Below, piece by piece: positions 41,221 to 43,531 of a DNA stretch of 43,531 bases. The notes beneath the pieces were generated by a model, which saw nothing but the letters and a program-made list of their open reading frames with translations, was not told the DNA's origin and made no database searches. Position 1 is the first letter of the stretch; each line of letters starts with the position of its first letter. Both the position numbers and the translations under genes were made by a program. Location of the stretch: the NCBI GenBank assembly GCA_900546255.1, contig URCB01000013.1, positions 1-43,531 on the forward strand, written 5' to 3'. This DNA comes from an uncultured Eubacteriales bacterium. Lineage in GTDB: Bacteria > Bacillota > Clostridia > Oscillospirales > Oscillospiraceae.

Positions 41221-41249
41221 TTTACATTCACAATTTACACTGCTAAAAT
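41221..41249 (+). promoter_or_regulatory. SigA promoter of the YerC-like operon
   Basis: TTTACA (41221-41226), 17-bp spacer, TAAAAT (41244-41249), 32 bp before the start codon and divergent from purA. Confidence 0.78.
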
Positions 41250-41280
41250 AAAGGCAATAGAAAGCAAGGAGGCGGATTGC

Positions 41281-41592
41281 ATGAAACACTCAACATCCGA
41301 TAGCGACCACGCTTTGCTATACGAGAGTCTACTACAGTTAAAAGATGTGGACGAGTGCCGCCGGTTCATGGAGGATCTCTGTACCGTCACAGAGTTAAAA
41401 GCCATGAGCCAACGGATTGAAGTGGCGATGTACCTGCGGGAAGGGATGATCTATCAAGATATCCTGAAACGCACAGGCGCCAGCAGCGCCACCATCAGTC
41501 GGGTCAACCGGTGCCTGCAGTACGGCGCCGAAGGGTATCAAACCGTCTTGCCCCGTCTGGATGCCCTCTGGGAGGAGACGAAGACACCTTGA
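41281..41592 (+). CDS. YerC/YecD-family TrpR-related protein
   Basis: A 103-residue all-helical DNA-binding protein of the YerC/YecD family, with the Trp-repressor-like helix-turn-helix YQDILKRTGASSATISRVNRCL. The regulated genes are unknown. AAGGAGG precedes the ATG. The stop overlaps the methyltransferase start (TTGA). Confidence 0.92.
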   Translation: MKHSTSDSDHALLYESLLQLKDVDECRRFMEDLCTVTELKAMSQRIEVAMYLREGMIYQDILKRTGASSATISRVNRCLQYGAEGYQTVLPRLDALWEETKTP

Positions 41593-42356
41593 ACCACGGG
41601 AACGAAACCTACCGCGCATTGGCCGGTTGCTATGATGAAATGACGGAAGACGTGCATTATGCCGCTTGGGCCGATTTCCTGGAAAAGCTGTTTTCCCGGG
41701 AAACTCGTCCCATCAAAACCGTCCTGGATCTGGCCTGTGGCACAGGCACCATGTCCTTTCTACTGGCAGCGCGGGGGTATGAGATGATTGGCGTGGATTT
41801 CTCCCCAGAAATGCTGGCCATTGCCTCCAACAAAACCCTGGCAGGGGAGGGGATCCCTCCCATTTTTCTCTGCCAAGCCATGGAAAAGCTAGACCTTTAC
41901 GGTACGGTAGACGCCTGTGTTTGCCTGCTGGACAGCATCAATCACGTCACCAATCCAGAGAAATTGTACAAAGCCTTGCAGCGGGTCCATTTGTTTTTGG
42001 AGCCAGGGGGCTTATTTGTGTTTGATGTCCACACGCCCCAGCATTTGGAGGCCTTAGACGGCGGCATCTTCCTGGATGAGACCGAGGACGACTACTGTGT
42101 TTGGCGCACCGATTACCATCCCAAACGCCGGGTCTGCACCTATGTCATGGATGTGTTCCACCGGGAGGGTTCAATGTGGGCGCGCGAAACGGAAATCCAC
42201 GAGGAAAAGGCCTATTCCCCTGAGGAACTCACCGCGTATTTGCAACAGGTTGGCTTTACCCAAATCCGACAGTATGGAAATCGGAAACTCCGTCCTCCCC
42301 GTGATGGGGAAGAACGGATCTTTTTTACCGCACGCAAAGCGGAGACAACGGAATAG
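41589..42356 (+). CDS. Class I SAM-dependent methyltransferase
   Basis: A 255-residue methyltransferase with motif I VLDLACGTGTMSFLLA and motif II GVDFSPEMLAIA. The substrate cannot be told. I chose a TTG start at 41589 overlapping the upstream stop, with GGGAGGAG ahead; it gives the family-like beginning NHGNETYRALAGCYDEMTED. Second gene of a three-gene operon with yerC-like and hslO. Confidence 0.85.
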   Translation: MNHGNETYRALAGCYDEMTEDVHYAAWADFLEKLFSRETRPIKTVLDLACGTGTMSFLLAARGYEMIGVDFSPEMLAIASNKTLAGEGIPPIFLCQAMEKLDLYGTVDACVCLLDSINHVTNPEKLYKALQRVHLFLEPGGLFVFDVHTPQHLEALDGGIFLDETEDDYCVWRTDYHPKRRVCTYVMDVFHREGSMWARETEIHEEKAYSPEELTAYLQQVGFTQIRQYGNRKLRPPRDGEERIFFTARKAETTE

Positions 42357-42371
42357 GAAGAGAGGTATGAC

Positions 42372-43247
42372 ATGGACTATATTGTAAGAATGATTACCAA
42401 AGACGCGCCCATTGTTGCCATGGCCATTCAGGGGCACGACCTTGTAAATCGCGCCCAAGAAATCCACCACACGTTCCCTGTGGCTACCGCAGCCTTAGGA
42501 CGCACCTTGCTGATCGCCTCCATGATGGGGGAACAGCTCAAAGAGAAAGACGGCTCTGTCACCATTCGGGTCCAGGGCGGCGGCCCTCTCGGGACCATTC
42601 TGGCCGTGTCAGACAGCGAGGGAAACGTACGGGGCTATGTACAGAATGGTCAGGTAGACCTTCCCCTGAAAGGACCTGCCAAACTGGACGTCGGCCGGGC
42701 AGTGGGCACCGACGGTTCGCTGACAGTCATCAAAGATCTGCGGATGAAAGAGCCCTATGTGGGAACCGTTCCCCTGGTGTCTGGGGAAATTGCAGAAGAC
42801 ATCACCTCCTACTTTGCCGAGAGTGAACAGATTCCCACCGCCTGTGCCCTTGGGGTCTTGGTGGACAAAGACCTTTCTGTGGCCGCAGCAGGTGGGTACC
42901 TCATCCAACTGCTGCCCGGTGCTACCGACGAGATGATCGACAAAATTGAAGCAGGGATTGCCAAGGTGGGCCCGGTCACAGAACATCTGCGGCAAGGGGT
43001 CACCCCAGAGGAACTGCTTCAGATGGTCCTGTCAGAATTCGACCTGGAGCTGCTGAAGACAGTGCCCGTGGAGTACCGCTGTTACTGCAGCCGGGACCGT
43101 ATGCGCAGAGCCCTCATCAGCCTGGGCAAAGAGGAGCTGGAGGCGCTCATCCACGAACAGGGACGGGCTGAAATGACCTGCCAGTTCTGCGACGCTGTGC
43201 ACGTATTCGAGAAAGACGAATTGGAAGCGCTGGCCGCCTCTCTATGA
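42372..43247 (+). CDS. hslO: Redox-regulated chaperone Hsp33
   Basis: Hsp33 of 291 residues with the redox zinc centre Cys237-x-Cys239 and Cys270-x-x-Cys273 at the C-terminus and the conserved GGGPLGTI and GYVQN segments. Oxidation releases zinc and turns on holdase activity under oxidative or heat stress. ATG with GAGAGG upstream; a terminator overlaps the last codons. Confidence 0.97.
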   Translation: MDYIVRMITKDAPIVAMAIQGHDLVNRAQEIHHTFPVATAALGRTLLIASMMGEQLKEKDGSVTIRVQGGGPLGTILAVSDSEGNVRGYVQNGQVDLPLKGPAKLDVGRAVGTDGSLTVIKDLRMKEPYVGTVPLVSGEIAEDITSYFAESEQIPTACALGVLVDKDLSVAAAGGYLIQLLPGATDEMIDKIEAGIAKVGPVTEHLRQGVTPEELLQMVLSEFDLELLKTVPVEYRCYCSRDRMRRALISLGKEELEALIHEQGRAEMTCQFCDAVHVFEKDELEALAASL

Positions 43248-43266
43248 GGGGCAGCGCTTCCTTTTC
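43223..43266 (+). terminator. Terminator overlapping the hslO stop
   Basis: Outer stem GGAAGCGCT with AGCGCTTCC, inner CCTC with GAGG, then CTTTTCT. It begins inside the last hslO codons. Confidence 0.75.
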
Positions 43267-43316
43267 TCCCGAAAAAGCAGCTTCTGGAAAAAAGAAAAAA
43301 TATTTGAAAAAAGCTA

Positions 43317-43345
43317 TTGACAAAATACCTGGTCTTCGATATAAT
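43317..43345 (+). promoter_or_regulatory. Promoter of the tRNA operon
   Basis: TTGACA (43317-43322), 17-bp spacer, TATAAT (43340-43345): a perfect SigA consensus, as expected for stable RNA. Confidence 0.93.
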
Positions 43346-43393
43346 AAGCTTCGCTGCTTGAGGGTTGGCGCTTCCAACCGAAGGCAGTGAACC

Positions 43394-43469
43394 GGGAGCA
43401 TAGCTCAGCTGGGAGAGCACATGCCTTACAAGCATGGGGTCACAGGTTCGAGCCCTGTTGTTCCCACCA
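43394..43469 (+). tRNA. tRNA-Val (anticodon UAC)
   Basis: Complete cloverleaf: acceptor GGGAGCA with TGTTCCC, D arm AGCTCAGCTGGGAGAGC, anticodon loop CTTACAA (TAC), T arm ACAGG-TTCGAGC-CCTGT, and encoded CCA at 43467-43469. Confidence 0.97.
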
Positions 43470-43477
43470 CCCAATTT

Positions 43478-43531
<54 letters not shown>

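Overview
The window comes from the chromosome of a spore-forming, GC-rich Firmicute, most likely a member of the Oscillospiraceae (Flavonifractor/Oscillibacter-like Clostridia). This is inferred from the CotJ spore-coat proteins, a CwlD-type cortex amidase, a sigK gene, HrcA/CIRCE control of groESL, Gram-positive-type SigA promoters with strong GGAGG ribosome-binding sites, and many NTG starts. No database search was possible, so the genus is not fixed.

Layout. 30-3584 (minus): a fused CotJA-CotJB coat protein, a cotJC cut down to about 32 codons, then an overlapping operon of glycolipid-type glycosyltransferase, polysaccharide deacetylase and flippase-like membrane protein. 3687-9716: cwlD-radA, a convergent Cys-rich mini-protein, a THUMP rRNA methyltransferase, and CIRCE-groES-groEL. 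9734-14478: class I amidotransferase-type hydrolase, Smr protein, hotdog thioesterase, radical SAM protein, then two adjacent CobW/COG0523 GTPases, the first with an extreme His-rich metal-binding insert. 14501-16888: MerR regulator plus ABC exporter behind a promoter with a 19-bp spacer. 16986-20729: VanZ-like protein, a large membrane-anchored protein, NrdR and thymidine kinase. 20883-27750: BMP-family nucleoside lipoprotein, a divergent iron-sulfur flavoprotein-like gene, and the matching ABC ATPase and two permeases. 27766-32006: nicotinamidase-like hydrolase, HAD phosphatase, NhaC-type antiporter, MBL-fold protein and thioredoxin. 39717-43531: purA, a YerC-like TrpR-family regulator, a methyltransferase, Hsp33, and the start of a tRNA operon (Val-UAC, Asp-GUC).

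The most notable feature is at 32288-39712. The sporulation sigma factor gene sigK is split in two. Its first 210 codons end at 32917 in the region 4.2 helix-turn-helix, and its last 19 codons lie at 39653-39712. The 6,735 bp between them form a skin-like element bounded by an 8-bp core and 28-bp imperfect inverted arms (23/28 matching) whose symmetry predicts a central GT crossover dinucleotide. A large serine recombinase gene lies next to the right end. Precise excision would restore a 229-codon pro-SigK with the family-typical C-terminus. Such sigK-intervening elements are known from Bacillus subtilis and Clostridioides difficile; this one carries its own cargo.

The cargo is an AT-rich gene for an ABC-type ATPase fused to a TOPRIM/DUF4435-like nuclease domain (similar in architecture to merged PARIS or OLD-type anti-phage proteins), a self-inhibited Fic protein, a tyrosine recombinase with a small partner gene and its own terminator, and a 44-codon gene just ahead of the serine recombinase. 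A defence cargo on an element that must be lost from the mother cell but kept in the forespore genome would be an unusual arrangement.
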